DNA of 64,000 nucleotides from CAYPPG01 sp964412555 (GCA_964412555.1 CAYPPG010000028.1:32326-96325); one strand, 5' to 3'; positions 1-9,684 are shown, counted from the first letter of the stretch. Translations and numbers: made by a program. Notes: generated by a model from the letters alone, not told the origin.

Positions 1-2
1 CA

Positions 3-404
3 CCGACGATTGTCAATATCGACGATCCCTATTCGTTCGCTCAAGTCGACAATATTCAACATGTAAAAGAATTGCAACAGAAGGGTGCGACCGGGTTCAT
101 TGAAACGGAGGTGGCTGACAAATATCTGGATTGGAGCGATGAAGTTGAAAATGAACAGCAAGCCATCGAGAGAGCCATGAGCCGTATGAGACGGGAGCAA
201 GGGCTTCCAGAGGAGAATCGTTTATCACCGGACGCTCAGGAGAATGAAGGTTTGCGTACTTCCGGTGATCCCCAATATCGCTCGGTTGGGGAAACCGATA
301 CATTGAAAAGTTTCAACAACAAGAGTCTCAACAACAATAGGGGAAAGCCCTCCACAAAAGAAGCAGACAACAGACGCGCATCCCCGAACAAGAGAATTTT
401 TTAA
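3..404 (+). CDS. C-terminal end of an unrecognised hydrophilic protein (cut by the window start)
   Basis: The frame is open from base 3, so the gene starts upstream of the window; 133 residues are visible. They begin around PTIVNIDDPYSF, pass through an acidic, helix-prone stretch (WSDEVENEQQAIERAMSRM) and end in an Asn/Lys/Arg-rich tail closing with NKRIF and TAA. No signal peptide, membrane segment or catalytic motif is visible in this part. The short ORF beginning at the TTG at 72 is only an internal piece of this frame. I do not recognise the family, and the low-complexity tail suggests a disordered end. The next gene starts about 75 bases downstream on the same strand. Confidence 0.6.
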   Translation, partial: PTIVNIDDPYSFAQVDNIQHVKELQQKGATGFIETEVADKYLDWSDEVENEQQAIERAMSRMRREQGLPEENRLSPDAQENEGLRTSGDPQYRSVGETDTLKSFNNKSLNNNRGKPSTKEADNRRASPNKRIF

Positions 405-478
405 TAATATTGCAACGGAAAAAATGGGGTATGAATTGAGTAATCGATATGTTGGTATCAAAAAAGGGAGGATCGCAG

Positions 479-952
479 GTGGATGTAGTTCGCTATTTTG
501 CCTATAACCGGCATATTGATCCCCACGCGTTGTCGCTGGACGGTATATGTTTTGAAACGACGGATGCGGCAGTCCTGCCTCAATATCGCTTGATATTCAA
601 CGTTCTTGAAGATGAATTGTTCCGCTTTGAAAAAAGGGGATTGGCAAATATCGTTCCCCATTTTGGAAGTGTTGTAGAAGGCATCGTCTATCTTTTGCAA
701 GAGCGGGAATTGCGCCAATTGGATTCGGTTTCCGGCGTCGGTTCTTTGAAATATTACCGAAAGAAAGTGACTGTTCAATCCCGCAAGGGATTGAGGTTCG
801 AAGCGTTGACTTATGTTGCCTGGCCGGATGTCACGGCGGAAGGATTGTTACCAGCCGACCGCTATTTGAAACAACTGATCACTGCCGCTTCCCAACAAGG
901 GATATCCCCAAAATTTCGGCAGTGGTTGGAAAACCATCCGACCATCTGTTAG
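479..952 (+). CDS. Gamma-glutamylcyclotransferase (AIG2/GGCT-like) family protein
   Basis: This 157-residue protein has the GGCT layout: an N-terminal beta strand VVRYFAYNRHID, which corresponds to the family YFAYGSN signature but has a changed loop, and a C-terminal helix pair around YLKQLITAASQQGISPKFRQ that is typical of these proteins. Family members release 5-oxoproline from gamma-glutamyl compounds or act on related amide bonds; the substrate here is unknown. I chose the GTG at 479 because GGGAGG at 466-471 lies seven bases upstream and the domain begins right after it. The ATG at 449 would add ten residues and has no ribosome site. The stop overlaps the stop of the converging hpt gene. 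The altered signature loop makes enzymatic activity less certain. Confidence 0.7.
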   Translation: MDVVRYFAYNRHIDPHALSLDGICFETTDAAVLPQYRLIFNVLEDELFRFEKRGLANIVPHFGSVVEGIVYLLQERELRQLDSVSGVGSLKYYRKKVTVQSRKGLRFEALTYVAWPDVTAEGLLPADRYLKQLITAASQQGISPKFRQWLENHPTIC

Positions 953-1485
953 TGATTCCCAAGCCGAGGGACAGCGATATAAGGAAGATGGCGGTATTTT
1001 TCGCGGTAATCCAACCCGTATCCCACTACAAATTTGTCGGGAATTGTAAATCCAAGGAAATCGATCGTGCAAGGTTCCTGCATTTGCACTTCTTCTTTCT
1101 TCAATAGGACACATGTTCGTAACGACTTGGGATGAAGTTCCATGCAACGCTTTTTTGCATAATTCAAACTGGCACCGGTATCGAATATGTCTTCAACGAG
1201 AATCACATTTCGATTTTCAATTGCGGGAAAAGGCAATTCATATTCTTTTACCGCTCCTTGCGCTTCCGTTTCGCCGCGGTAGCTGGATAAGTACAGAAAT
1301 CCGATTTCCACATCCAAAGTCAGCTGTTTCATTAGATCGACAAGGAATACAATCGAGCCTTTTAATACAGAAAGAAGGATAATCTCCTCATTTTGATATA
1401 TGCGTGATATATCAGCAGCTAATTCTTTGATTTTTTGTTCGATCTCGTCTTGGGGGATTAAAACTGTTTCGATGGCAAGATTCAT
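949..1485 (-). CDS. hpt: Hypoxanthine phosphoribosyltransferase
   Basis: Purine salvage enzyme that transfers ribose phosphate from PRPP to hypoxanthine or guanine in the cytoplasm. The 178 residues match the usual bacterial length. The PRPP-binding motif is visible as VILVEDIFDTGASL (about residues 95-108), the flexible-loop SSYRGET lies near residue 68, and the purine-side motif VVGYGLDYREKYRHLPYI sits near the end. The gene lies three bases downstream of the TPR protein stop, so the two are probably cotranscribed. The end overlaps the converging GGCT-like gene by four bases, leaving no room for a terminator between them. Confidence 0.93.
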   Translation of the reverse strand: MNLAIETVLIPQDEIEQKIKELAADISRIYQNEEIILLSVLKGSIVFLVDLMKQLTLDVEIGFLYLSSYRGETEAQGAVKEYELPFPAIENRNVILVEDIFDTGASLNYAKKRCMELHPKSLRTCVLLKKEEVQMQEPCTIDFLGFTIPDKFVVGYGLDYREKYRHLPYIAVPRLGNH

Positions 1486-1487
1486 GA

Positions 1488-2612
1488 TCAGGGTCCGGGA
1501 ACGCTTGTTGTTTCTGTAGATCGATCGGTTGTGATTTTCGTTAACAATTCTTTGACTTGATGTTGAGTTTGGTCAATTTGTAGGGATTTCTTCAGATATT
1601 TATGTGCGAGTAGCATCTGGCCTCTTCGCGCGTATAAGGTAGCGAGTAAATTATATAACTTGGGATTTTTGATAGGAATACCGGAACGTTCGAGTGTGGT
1701 TTCCGCTTCGGTCGCTTGAGCCAATGCTTCATCTTCTCTTTTCGCGGCGAAGAGCATTTCTGCATATTCGACTCGATTCCAAGGATTTGCATTGGTTGAG
1801 GCCAGACAACGGGTGAAGGCGCTTTCCGCTTCGCTGAAGTGGAGGAGGATGAGTTCGGCTCGACCGATCAAACTCCAAAGTTCGGCATCCATTGAATACT
1901 CATTTGTCAAAGGATAGGCAAGATCGTATGCCTTTTTGGCGTCGCCAAGCGCTAGATAGGCTTCTGCAATTTGTTTGGTCGCTTGCAGTGACTTGCCGGG
2001 GGGATTTTCAATTTCCGCTAAAATCGCTTCAGCTTGGTTTTCTTTTCCAAGGTTGACAAGTACGATGGCCAATGCCGCTTTTGCCGTAGTATTCCGCTGG
2101 TCCAACTCGATCGCGGCCTGAAAACATCCTTGGGCTTGTTGCCAGTCTTGCATCTGTGCATAGATCGAACCGAGTATATATTGAGAATGAGAGCGATGAC
2201 GTCCTTCTTCACTGACGGTTTGGAAATAATCCCATGCGGCTTCCGCATTCCCGATTTCCAGCAAAATTTCAGCCATCAGCATTTTGATTGCATCTTTGTC
2301 CGGAGCGAGCTGATGCGCTTTTTCGATCATGTTTTTGGCATCTGTGATTTTCCCTTGCAGCCTTCGGACTACCGCCAAATTGTAGAGTAAATCCGCATCG
2401 TTCGGGTGTTCGATCTGAGCTTTGAGTAGAATGCGGGCTGCCTCATTCAAATTGTCTTCCTCGATGTAGGGCGTGATATCGATGACGGATAGATTGGTAT
2501 TGGATTGATTGCAGGAGAAGGGAATGACTAGGGTAGCCAAAAATGCATAGAGTAAAGATAAGGGGATCCATAAAATCCCGGAGTTTTTATTCATATTGAA
2601 TGCGAATTTCAT
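1488..2612 (-). CDS. Exported tetratricopeptide-repeat protein
   Basis: A 374-residue protein. Its N-terminus has a hydrophobic stretch (about residues 13-33, ILWIPLSLLYAFLATLVIPF) ending at a Cys, which could be a signal anchor or a weak lipoprotein signal. From about residue 45 there are at least seven TPR-like units, for example NDADLLYNLAVVRRLQGKI and SHSQYILGSIYAQMQDWQQA. TPR arrays bind partner proteins, so an envelope scaffold role is likely, but no partner is evident. It is the first gene of a two-gene unit with hpt and is divergent from pgeF across a spacer of about 230 bases. The first ATG is used; a second ATG six codons later (MNKNSG) is also possible. Confidence 0.75.
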   Translation of the reverse strand: MKFAFNMNKNSGILWIPLSLLYAFLATLVIPFSCNQSNTNLSVIDITPYIEEDNLNEAARILLKAQIEHPNDADLLYNLAVVRRLQGKITDAKNMIEKAHQLAPDKDAIKMLMAEILLEIGNAEAAWDYFQTVSEEGRHRSHSQYILGSIYAQMQDWQQAQGCFQAAIELDQRNTTAKAALAIVLVNLGKENQAEAILAEIENPPGKSLQATKQIAEAYLALGDAKKAYDLAYPLTNEYSMDAELWSLIGRAELILLHFSEAESAFTRCLASTNANPWNRVEYAEMLFAAKREDEALAQATEAETTLERSGIPIKNPKLYNLLATLYARRGQMLLAHKYLKKSLQIDQTQHQVKELLTKITTDRSTETTSVPGP

Positions 2613-2846
2613 GGTATCGGGTAAATGTGATTTTATCGATTGTATTTATTTTTAGTATGTTACATCAACCAATCGATATCATTTATCGTATCATTGAGAA
2701 TGACTGCTTCAAAGTCCTGAATCGATTCTATACTATAGTTCAAGGGTATATTAACCGAAATCGATGGAACGAATAGTGGAACGAACGGATTCTTTTCCGA
2801 CATCCATTATTTGTCTGAATCGTATTTATCGATTAAGAGAGGTAAG

Positions 2847-3629
2847 ATGGAGATCGTTCAATCGAAGCTGTTAAGCCAACTACAAGGGATTCGTCATGGA
2901 TTTTTTCTGCCGGGAAAATCCGGTAAGAAAAGAAACAATTATAGTTTTAAACAGGGAGTGCAAAAGGAGGTTCTCACTGCGCGCCGTAAGGCCTGTGAGC
3001 AGCTCGGGATTCAAGCCGAATTCTTGACACACGTGTATCAGGAACATGGAACTGAAATTTGGGTTGTCAATCTTACGCATCGAGGCTCAGGAGCGTTGAC
3101 CGGTGAAGGGCAGGTTGGAGTAGGCGACGCGATGATGACATGCGAGCGCGATATCCCGCTTGCGATTTTGGTGGCCGATTGTATCCCGTTGATATTTGCT
3201 GATCGCTCGGAGCGCTTCGTGACAATCGCTCATGCGGGATGGCGCGGCACTAATGGAGACATTGCCGGCAAGACGGTTCGGCGGATTCAAAAGGAATATT
3301 CGATTTCCGCAAAAGAAATCGTGGTTTGGGCCGGACCGGGGATTTCCCGTTGTTGTTTTGAAGTGGGAACAGAAGTATGGAATACGATCGAACAAAATTG
3401 GGGACAGTATTCGGAATGCTTTTTTCCGGATTCCATGAAGATTGACTTGAAACAGCTCAATCGTCTTCAGCTTGTTCAATCCGGAATTTTGAATGAAAAT
3501 ATAGATATCAGCAAGGATTGCACTTGCTGTGATGAACGCTATTTTTCATTTCGGCGGGATGGAGCCGGAAGCGGGCACAATCTCGCCGTCGTACAACTGG
3601 ATGGACCTGTGAGGGGAAGTAATGGCTGA
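2847..3629 (+). CDS. pgeF: PgeF/YfiH family multicopper-like purine nucleoside phosphorylase (laccase-domain protein)
   Basis: The 260-residue protein shows all landmarks of the PgeF/YfiH family: the HGTEIW motif in the first third, ADCIPLIFAD, the Zn-binding AHAGWRG, AGPGISRCCFEVG and the C-terminal CTCCDERYFSFRRDG. Characterised members act on the N-glycosidic bond of adenosine and inosine and can correct muropeptide errors; older annotations call them polyphenol oxidases. The ATG at 2847 follows GAGAGG closely and is preferred to the upstream TTG at 2811, which has no ribosome site. The following small gene overlaps its last eight bases, so the two are translated together. Confidence 0.88.
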   Translation: MEIVQSKLLSQLQGIRHGFFLPGKSGKKRNNYSFKQGVQKEVLTARRKACEQLGIQAEFLTHVYQEHGTEIWVVNLTHRGSGALTGEGQVGVGDAMMTCERDIPLAILVADCIPLIFADRSERFVTIAHAGWRGTNGDIAGKTVRRIQKEYSISAKEIVVWAGPGISRCCFEVGTEVWNTIEQNWGQYSECFFPDSMKIDLKQLNRLQLVQSGILNENIDISKDCTCCDERYFSFRRDGAGSGHNLAVVQLDGPVRGSNG

Positions 3630-3948
3630 ACTGGTAATGAATGGAATGCTGGAAGAAGAAGTGAGAAAATACTATCACATTTGCTTCTATACCGATAAAA
3701 AAGGACCGGAACCGGATAACGATGAGAATTATATTTTCGTTCCTAAAGTGGTCTGCCGTTATGTGGATGACGGTACAGTTTGTATTCAGGATTGGTATGT
3801 ATATAAGAAAAATTTAAGCCGTTTTATTCGGCACAAACGCCGGACACGTTACCTTCAAAGCAAAGAATCTTCATTTTCCGGGACCGCAACCCGAAAAGAA
3901 AATTTTTATAATCCCAAACAAAGTTCCACCAAAAGTCATCGTCAATAA
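3622..3948 (+). CDS. Small conserved-looking protein of unknown function, coupled to pgeF
   Basis: 108 residues; I do not recognise the family. The first 70 residues look like a compact alpha/beta domain with aromatic content (RKYYHICFYTDKKGPE, ENYIFVPKVVCRYVDDGTV, IQDWYVYKKNL); the remainder is a basic Ser/Lys/Arg-rich tail. There is no signal peptide. Its ATG sits inside the pgeF stop region behind GAGGGGAAG, so translation is coupled to pgeF. The basic tail would suit nucleic acid binding, but that is only an inference. Confidence 0.65.
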   Translation: MAELVMNGMLEEEVRKYYHICFYTDKKGPEPDNDENYIFVPKVVCRYVDDGTVCIQDWYVYKKNLSRFIRHKRRTRYLQSKESSFSGTATRKENFYNPKQSSTKSHRQ

Positions 3949-4119
3949 ATCGTTGTCTTGTTTTGTTTCTGACTTGAAATGTTTACCCATTCACTTATTA
4001 CCCGGATAGGAAATGAAGTGGCATATCTCGGATAGTGCCTTCATCATTTTGTGACATCATGATTTAATGATAGAGAAATAAAGAAATGTGGAATTCGTAT
4101 TCAGAAAAGAGGAATCGCT

Positions 4120-6537
4120 ATGGATAGTTTTATTTTTCGTAGAGAAAATGTCTGGTTTATCGTATGTGTGCTACTTTTAGGAGTATGTTCTACTCCTTCC
4201 TATGCCGAAACGATTTTTCTCTGTCATGATGAGATACAAGATTCAATGGTGGAAGGCATCCGGATCGAAGATGTCGGGGATTATTCCGTTTGGGTATGGT
4301 CTAAGGATTCCGAAGCCATTACTGTTCATCTACGTGGCGAACGATTCAAAGCAATACCCAACGAGAATTCTACCGAGGCGTTTTCCTGGAAGAAACTCGG
4401 CGTTTTTCACGCGGATGAAACAGGGAGAATCTCTTTTCGAATCGTGTCGGATGAGAACCGGCAGATTCTGAAACCGAACATTGTCGGTTGGTTTGCTTTA
4501 TCTTTCAATCCGAACTGGAATCCGGAAGACTATTTTTCACTCACCAAAGTATTTCCGAATTCTACCCAAACTGTCGAAGACGAGCGAGTGGAGATTGTGC
4601 GCTCGAATCAGCATTATTATCCGTTTCCCGAATACGATAGCATTTGGAAATGGTTGCAGCGGAAACGTGATTTGCACGATCACATCCTGGTGAGTATGGG
4701 CGCTTACCCTTTTCCGGATAAATGTGCTTTGAACGCAAAAATATTTGACCGCATCGAGCATGAGGATTACACAATCGAGAAAGTGTATTTTGAGAGTTAT
4801 CCGGGATTCTTTGTGACAGGAAACCTGTATCGGCCGAATGGGAAAATCGGTCCTTTTCCTGGAGTCGTATCTCCGCATGGGCATTGGAGCGAGGGGAGAT
4901 TGGCGAATGAAGAAAGAGGCTCCGTCCCAGGACGAGCGATCAATTTGGCACGGCAGGGATATGTCGTTTTCACATATGATATGGTGGGGTATGTCGACAG
5001 CAAGCAAGTCGATCATCAATTCGGTGGTCCCGCGGAATGGCTTTGGGGAATTTCCCTGCATGGATTACAGTTTTGGAACAGCATTCGCGCTGTAGACTTT
5101 CTTTGTAGCCTGGATGACGTCGATGCGGACCGGATAGGTTGTACCGGGGCTTCCGGTGGCGGTACACAGACTTTTTGTTTAATGGCTGTCGACAAACGAG
5201 TAAAAGTGGCCGCTCCTGTCAATATGATCTCGGCGCATTTTCAAGGTGGATGTTTGTGTGAGAATGCCCCGAATTTACGGATTGATGCCGATAATGTTGA
5301 ATTCGGGGCAATGATGGCGCCACGGCCTCTTTTGATGGTTTCCGCTACCGGAGATTGGACTTTCGAGACTCCCCGCATCGAATTTCCGGCCGTTCGCTCG
5401 ATTTATCGTTTATTCGATGCCGAGGGAAAAGTTCATTCTGTACAAGTGGATGCTCCCCATAATTACAATAAACAAAGCCGTGAGGCGGTGTATGCATGGT
5501 TCGGAAAATGGTTGCTTGGAATTGAGGACGCCGAGAAACTGCGTGAACAACCATTCGAAGTGGAGAAGGATGAGAACTTACGGGTGTTTCCCGATTCTTT
5601 ACCTGAAAATGCCGTCAATGAGGAGCAGCTGGTCTCTTATTTGAAAGAGGAGTCGGAAAAACAGTTGCAGGAAGTATTTCCCGCAGATGAGCGCGCGTTG
5701 CGTTCACTACGTCGACGAGCGGGCACGGCATTACAGCATGTTTTAGGAGCGGAGCAACCTTCAAGGAATGAACTCGATATCCAAAGAATCGGCATTCACA
5801 AACTTGAGGGATTGACAGTCGAGCAGGTGATCATTGGCCGGAAGGAAGCCGACGATCAAATTCCTGGTGTTCTTTTGATACCAAATAACTGGAACCAATC
5901 TCAATGTGGTACATTGATCGTGCACGAAAAGGGGAAAGTGAAGTTGATCGATACGGATACGGGGAAACCCTCGGAATTTGTGCAAACCATATTGGATGGG
6001 GGACAGCTCCTATTCATGCCGGATGTGTTTTTGGTTGGTGAATTTCATTCTCCCTTTTCGAAAACTGTCCGTGACACCGATACAAGCCATTTTTTGACTT
6101 ACAATCGGACGACAATGGCCGTGCGGATCCAAGATATTCTCACTGCGGCTGCCTATTTGGATTCACGCTCTGAAGCGAAACGGATTAATCTGATCGGACT
6201 TGGCCAAGCCGGAATATGGAGTTTGCTGGCTGCAGCTATAATGGAACCGTTAAACAGTGTGATTATCGATACATACGGCTTTGATGGAGAGCAAGATTCC
6301 TTGTATCTCGAAGATTTATTTGTTCCCGGTCTGCGAAGAGCCGGAGATGTACGCACCGCTCAAGCGCTTCTTGCCCCTACGCCTGTTATTCTTTTCAACA
6401 CGCAAGGGAAATTCGATACGAAATGGGCCGTACAAGCTTATCAAACGGCGAGGGCATCCGATTTGTTGGAAGTACTTGAGGGACCGATTGGGAGCGAAAT
6501 GATTGCTGCGTGGTTGCGCGATATGAAAATTTACTAA
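4120..6537 (+). CDS. Secreted alpha/beta-hydrolase, acetyl-xylan-esterase-like, with a second hydrolase-like half
   Basis: 805 residues with a Sec signal peptide (WFIVCVLLLGVCSTPSYAE). A beta-rich N-terminal domain (about 30-170) precedes an alpha/beta-hydrolase domain whose nucleophile elbow GASGGGTQT puts the Ser near residue 345; a likely catalytic His lies in APHNYNKQSRE near 450. This is the pattern of exported dienelactone-hydrolase/acetyl-xylan-esterase-like proteins common in Planctomycetota-type genomes. From about residue 540 a second region resembles another hydrolase fold, but its elbow reads GLGQAGIW, with Gln in place of Ser, so it is probably inactive. Removal of ester groups from plant or algal polysaccharide is an inference. 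It stands alone between spacers. Confidence 0.72.
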   Translation: MDSFIFRRENVWFIVCVLLLGVCSTPSYAETIFLCHDEIQDSMVEGIRIEDVGDYSVWVWSKDSEAITVHLRGERFKAIPNENSTEAFSWKKLGVFHADETGRISFRIVSDENRQILKPNIVGWFALSFNPNWNPEDYFSLTKVFPNSTQTVEDERVEIVRSNQHYYPFPEYDSIWKWLQRKRDLHDHILVSMGAYPFPDKCALNAKIFDRIEHEDYTIEKVYFESYPGFFVTGNLYRPNGKIGPFPGVVSPHGHWSEGRLANEERGSVPGRAINLARQGYVVFTYDMVGYVDSKQVDHQFGGPAEWLWGISLHGLQFWNSIRAVDFLCSLDDVDADRIGCTGASGGGTQTFCLMAVDKRVKVAAPVNMISAHFQGGCLCENAPNLRIDADNVEFGAMMAPRPLLMVSATGDWTFETPRIEFPAVRSIYRLFDAEGKVHSVQVDAPHNYNKQSREAVYAWFGKWLLGIEDAEKLREQPFEVEKDENLRVFPDSLPENAVNEEQLVSYLKEESEKQLQEVFPADERALRSLRRRAGTALQHVLGAEQPSRNELDIQRIGIHKLEGLTVEQVIIGRKEADDQIPGVLLIPNNWNQSQCGTLIVHEKGKVKLIDTDTGKPSEFVQTILDGGQLLFMPDVFLVGEFHSPFSKTVRDTDTSHFLTYNRTTMAVRIQDILTAAAYLDSRSEAKRINLIGLGQAGIWSLLAAAIMEPLNSVIIDTYGFDGEQDSLYLEDLFVPGLRRAGDVRTAQALLAPTPVILFNTQGKFDTKWAVQAYQTARASDLLEVLEGPIGSEMIAAWLRDMKIY

Positions 6538-6672
6538 ATTGATACTACGAACAGGATTGATGCGGCAGTAAAAAGAATGATGGAAACAGTTTATCTCTAT
6601 TATATTGTGCAGACAGGATGTCCGCACCACAAATTTTTCTTTTTGCCGTAGTGTCAGGATTGGTGGATTCCC

Positions 6673-8112
6673 GTGGTTGATTTCCGAAAACTGCTCTTTT
6701 TTCTTTTCCATCCATTGTCTCATCCGGCAGTACGTTCTTTTTTCAGCACCCCTCATCCCAAATCAACGGCTGGGAAAATGATTTATGGTTTGCGCATTTC
6801 CTGGAAAGTTTTCAATGATAAAAGTGTGCTGGCTCATGCGTCTGTTTGTGCTTATACGACGATTCTTTCACTTGTGCCGATTCTCGCTGTTTCCTTGTCT
6901 ATTTTGAGCGCGTTCACTTCTGTTCAGGATGTCACGCCGGCCACTACCACTGAAGAAGAGCAGGAAATGCGGCTTGTGAAGGAGAAGGAAAGAAGTCTAA
7001 GCAATGATGTTTTTGATTTCTTATTTGAGCAATTCGTGCCAGGGGTGGCCAATGGTGCCCGCGAAGAGATTCTTCAAGCCAAACAGGATATGCTGGAATT
7101 TATCCAAAAAACCTCCGCGCTGCGATTTATCAGTTTGATTTTTCTTGCATTGGTGAGTGTCTGTTTGTATAACAGCATTGAGCATGCTTTCAATGAAATT
7201 TGGGCAGTACGAAAACGGCGGAGTTTGTTCACGAAATTTGTTTCATTTTGGATTCTGCTGACATTGACTCCCCTTTTGTTGGGTATGTCGTATTATTACA
7301 CCACTCAGTTGGCCGAGAGTGAAACTGTCACTCGGTTTATGCAGCAAAAATGGGCGGAATGGTTGTTACAGCATTTTGTTTCGTATTCGTTCACTCTGAT
7401 TGCGTTTTTGTTTGCCAATCGATATTTGCCGAATGTTCATGTGAATTTAGTACCGGCGTTGATCGGCAGCGCCTTGTCTGCCATTTTGTGGGAAGCGGCA
7501 AAGGTGTCATTCGATTTGTATATCTCATTCACAACCAGTCAGCAGGGTTACTATACGGTTTTCGGGACGGTCGCTGCCATTCCGATTTTTATTTTATGGT
7601 TATATTACAGTTTCTTATGTTTTCTTTTGGGGCCGGTTATCGCAACGACCATTCAAGATTATGACCGTCATTTGGGACGACTAAGGCGAAAATTAGTTGG
7701 GCGGGCGCATCGGCCGATTCATTCACTTCGGTTATTCTTCGAAATAAGCCATCATTTTCGAGAATACAAGAGAGGCATGAATTTACAGGATATGGAGGAT
7801 TGCATGGGGTGGATGCCCGGCCGTATTCGGCGCTGCCTTCGTGATCTTGAAACGACGGGATTGGTCCATCTCGATAGTAAAAAGGAGTATTATTATCCTA
7901 ATGCCGATCCTGATAATTTGATGATCTCCGAAGTCATGTATAAACTCCTTGGATTAAATCTAACCGACGGTGCTGGTTCACTGGAAAATGAAGAGCCATG
8001 GGAAGATACGCTGAAGAAGATGCTCTCCACAGGCGAGGATCATACCATTGGCGCATTGTTAGCGATGGGGAAATTAGCGGATGAAAGTGAAATCGCGTTA
8101 CGAGAAGCGTAA
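6673..8112 (+). CDS. YihY/BrkB family inner-membrane protein with C-terminal winged-helix-like domain
   Basis: 479 residues. The central part has the YihY/BrkB (UPF0761) pattern of about six membrane helices, with the conserved LVPILAVSLSILSAF near the start, SLIFLALVSVCLYNSIEHAFNEIW, and FGTVAAIPIFILWLYYSFLCFLLG near residue 310. The C-terminal 140 residues are soluble and look like a winged helix (MNLQDMEDCMGWMPGRIRRCLRDL). Early annotation as ribonuclease BN is not supported for this family. The start is a GTG with GGTGG upstream. Its last 15 bases overlap the end of the converging permease gene. Confidence 0.85.
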   Translation: MVDFRKLLFFLFHPLSHPAVRSFFSTPHPKSTAGKMIYGLRISWKVFNDKSVLAHASVCAYTTILSLVPILAVSLSILSAFTSVQDVTPATTTEEEQEMRLVKEKERSLSNDVFDFLFEQFVPGVANGAREEILQAKQDMLEFIQKTSALRFISLIFLALVSVCLYNSIEHAFNEIWAVRKRRSLFTKFVSFWILLTLTPLLLGMSYYYTTQLAESETVTRFMQQKWAEWLLQHFVSYSFTLIAFLFANRYLPNVHVNLVPALIGSALSAILWEAAKVSFDLYISFTTSQQGYYTVFGTVAAIPIFILWLYYSFLCFLLGPVIATTIQDYDRHLGRLRRKLVGRAHRPIHSLRLFFEISHHFREYKRGMNLQDMEDCMGWMPGRIRRCLRDLETTGLVHLDSKKEYYYPNADPDNLMISEVMYKLLGLNLTDGAGSLENEEPWEDTLKKMLSTGEDHTIGALLAMGKLADESEIALREA

Positions 8113-9459
8113 CGCTTCGACCGGTATCAAGCGGGAAGCCCTTACCGCCGGATAGATGGACGCCAGAAAACTGACAAGCATGGTATACAGGGCGGCCCCC
8201 AGGAAATCCATCCATTCCATTTCACAGGGCAAATATTTCAGGTAATAGATTTGTCCTTCTCCTGGAAGTTCCGGCGGGAACCATTGGATGAGCGTGCAAA
8301 TTCCGAATCCTCCGATCACACCGATAACGGCTCCGATTGTCCCTACAAAAATGCCTAGTAGGAGAAAAATTCTCATGATATTGCGCCGCCCCGCACCCAC
8401 GGCGCGGAGGAGGCCGATATCTCGTGTTTTTTCGGTTACGACCATAAAAAGGGTGGCGATGATGTTGAATGTGGCAACCAGTATAATAATTTTAAGAATA
8501 TAGTTCATTGTCAGTTTTTCGATTTCCAGAGCGTTGAAGAAGGTTTTGTTCATCTGCATCCATGTCTCTGCGTAGCCGCGAGTTTCGATGTGCCGGCGGT
8601 TGATCTCGTATATTTGCTTCCATGTTTCTGTGGTTTTTTGTTTGGTGTGGTCATTCAATCGGAAATGAATATCGGTGACTTGTCCGGGAATATCGAGAAG
8701 GTATTGGGCGGAAGAAATGGAAATATAAACCCAGGAGGAATCGAATTCGTAATGTCCGGATTCAAAAACACCGACGACTTTGAAGATCGCCGATTTTGTG
8801 GCGCCCATGGTGATGGATTCCGATTCATTGGGGACGGTGATCAAGGTTATTCTCATCCCCAGGACTTTCTCGAAGGCTTTTTGATTGTCTTCCGTTTCCG
8901 GAACCGAAAAAAGAAAAGTCGCCAATTCGCGTCCGATGACAATGCCGGGGGCCGTTTCCCGGGGACTTGCCATATCCGCCAGTTCCGTGATTTGGATGGG
9001 TTCTTTGTTGTCGGTTTCTTGTAGTGGTTCCTGAAGATTTTCCATACTGCCGGCAATGATTTTTTGGTCGATGTGAGTCACTTGGGATTCCAACGTGGGA
9101 TCGACGCCAAAGAAATAAACGGCATTTTGAGTATAATGATGGAAATCTGTGGGAAACAACATCCCCCATTTCATGATGACCGGTGAACAGGCGGCCACAT
9201 TGTCCACTGATGAAAAGAGTGGAAGATAGGATCGATAGTCCTCGAGTCCCTCGAAGTACTTCATGACAATATGCGAACGCCCCTCTAGGATTTTGGAACG
9301 TAAATCATTGGCAAAGCCATTCATCACAGAAAGCACCGTGATGAGAGAAGCCACTCCCAACGCAACGCCGGCGATGCTAATGAGAGTCAGGTGAAAAATG
9401 AATGTGGCTCCACCTCTTGGGTGAAGATAGCGTTTCGCAATAAACCACTCGTATCGCAT
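8098..9459 (-). CDS. LolC/LolE-type lipoprotein-releasing ABC transporter permease
   Basis: 453 residues with the MacB/FtsX architecture: one N-terminal membrane helix with the family signature (SIAGVALGVASLITVLSVMNGF, about 28-50), a large periplasmic domain of about 250 residues, and three C-terminal helices (IIILVATFNIIATLFMVVT; IFLLLGIFVGTIGAVIGVIGG; FLGAALYTMLVSFLASIYPA). The sequence RDIGLLRAVGAGRRNIMRIF is the usual coupling loop. LolC/E extract lipoproteins from the inner membrane with the LolD ATPase; no lolD lies next to it, so the ATPase must be elsewhere or the substrate may differ. Its presence supports an outer membrane. Confidence 0.85.
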   Translation of the reverse strand: MRYEWFIAKRYLHPRGGATFIFHLTLISIAGVALGVASLITVLSVMNGFANDLRSKILEGRSHIVMKYFEGLEDYRSYLPLFSSVDNVAACSPVIMKWGMLFPTDFHHYTQNAVYFFGVDPTLESQVTHIDQKIIAGSMENLQEPLQETDNKEPIQITELADMASPRETAPGIVIGRELATFLFSVPETEDNQKAFEKVLGMRITLITVPNESESITMGATKSAIFKVVGVFESGHYEFDSSWVYISISSAQYLLDIPGQVTDIHFRLNDHTKQKTTETWKQIYEINRRHIETRGYAETWMQMNKTFFNALEIEKLTMNYILKIIILVATFNIIATLFMVVTEKTRDIGLLRAVGAGRRNIMRIFLLLGIFVGTIGAVIGVIGGFGICTLIQWFPPELPGEGQIYYLKYLPCEMEWMDFLGAALYTMLVSFLASIYPAVRASRLIPVEALRFS

Positions 9460-9496
9460 GGATGTTGTGTTCCTTTAAGTGGCAATTAAAGTATCC

Positions 9497-9617
9497 TACC
9501 CCAACAGGGTGAAAGAAGATCGTCTTTTCTGCCACCCCTTCAGGGTGGGATTGTAAGGATGCTGACCATTTCCAGGGGCGATGCCCACTGGCTGTCATCT
9601 TAAACCCCGTTGGGGTA
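9497..9617. repeat. 121-bp intergenic element with 14-bp terminal inverted repeats
   Basis: TACCCCAACAGGGT at 9497-9510 is the inverse, with one mismatch, of ACCCCGTTGGGGTA at 9604-9617. Between them lies another palindrome, CCACCCCTTCAGGGTGG, at 9532-9548. No ORF is present. The form is that of a small non-autonomous palindromic element. It lies just upstream of the LolC/E-like gene. Confidence 0.55.
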
Positions 9618-9684
9618 AGCTTCTTGATTTACGTTTCAGTTGTTGGGGGATGTTCCTCGATTTACCTTTCAGGTAATGACATTG

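Noticed and set aside
6673..8112. Ribonuclease BN
   Set aside because: Old misannotation of YihY/BrkB membrane proteins; no nuclease motif is present.
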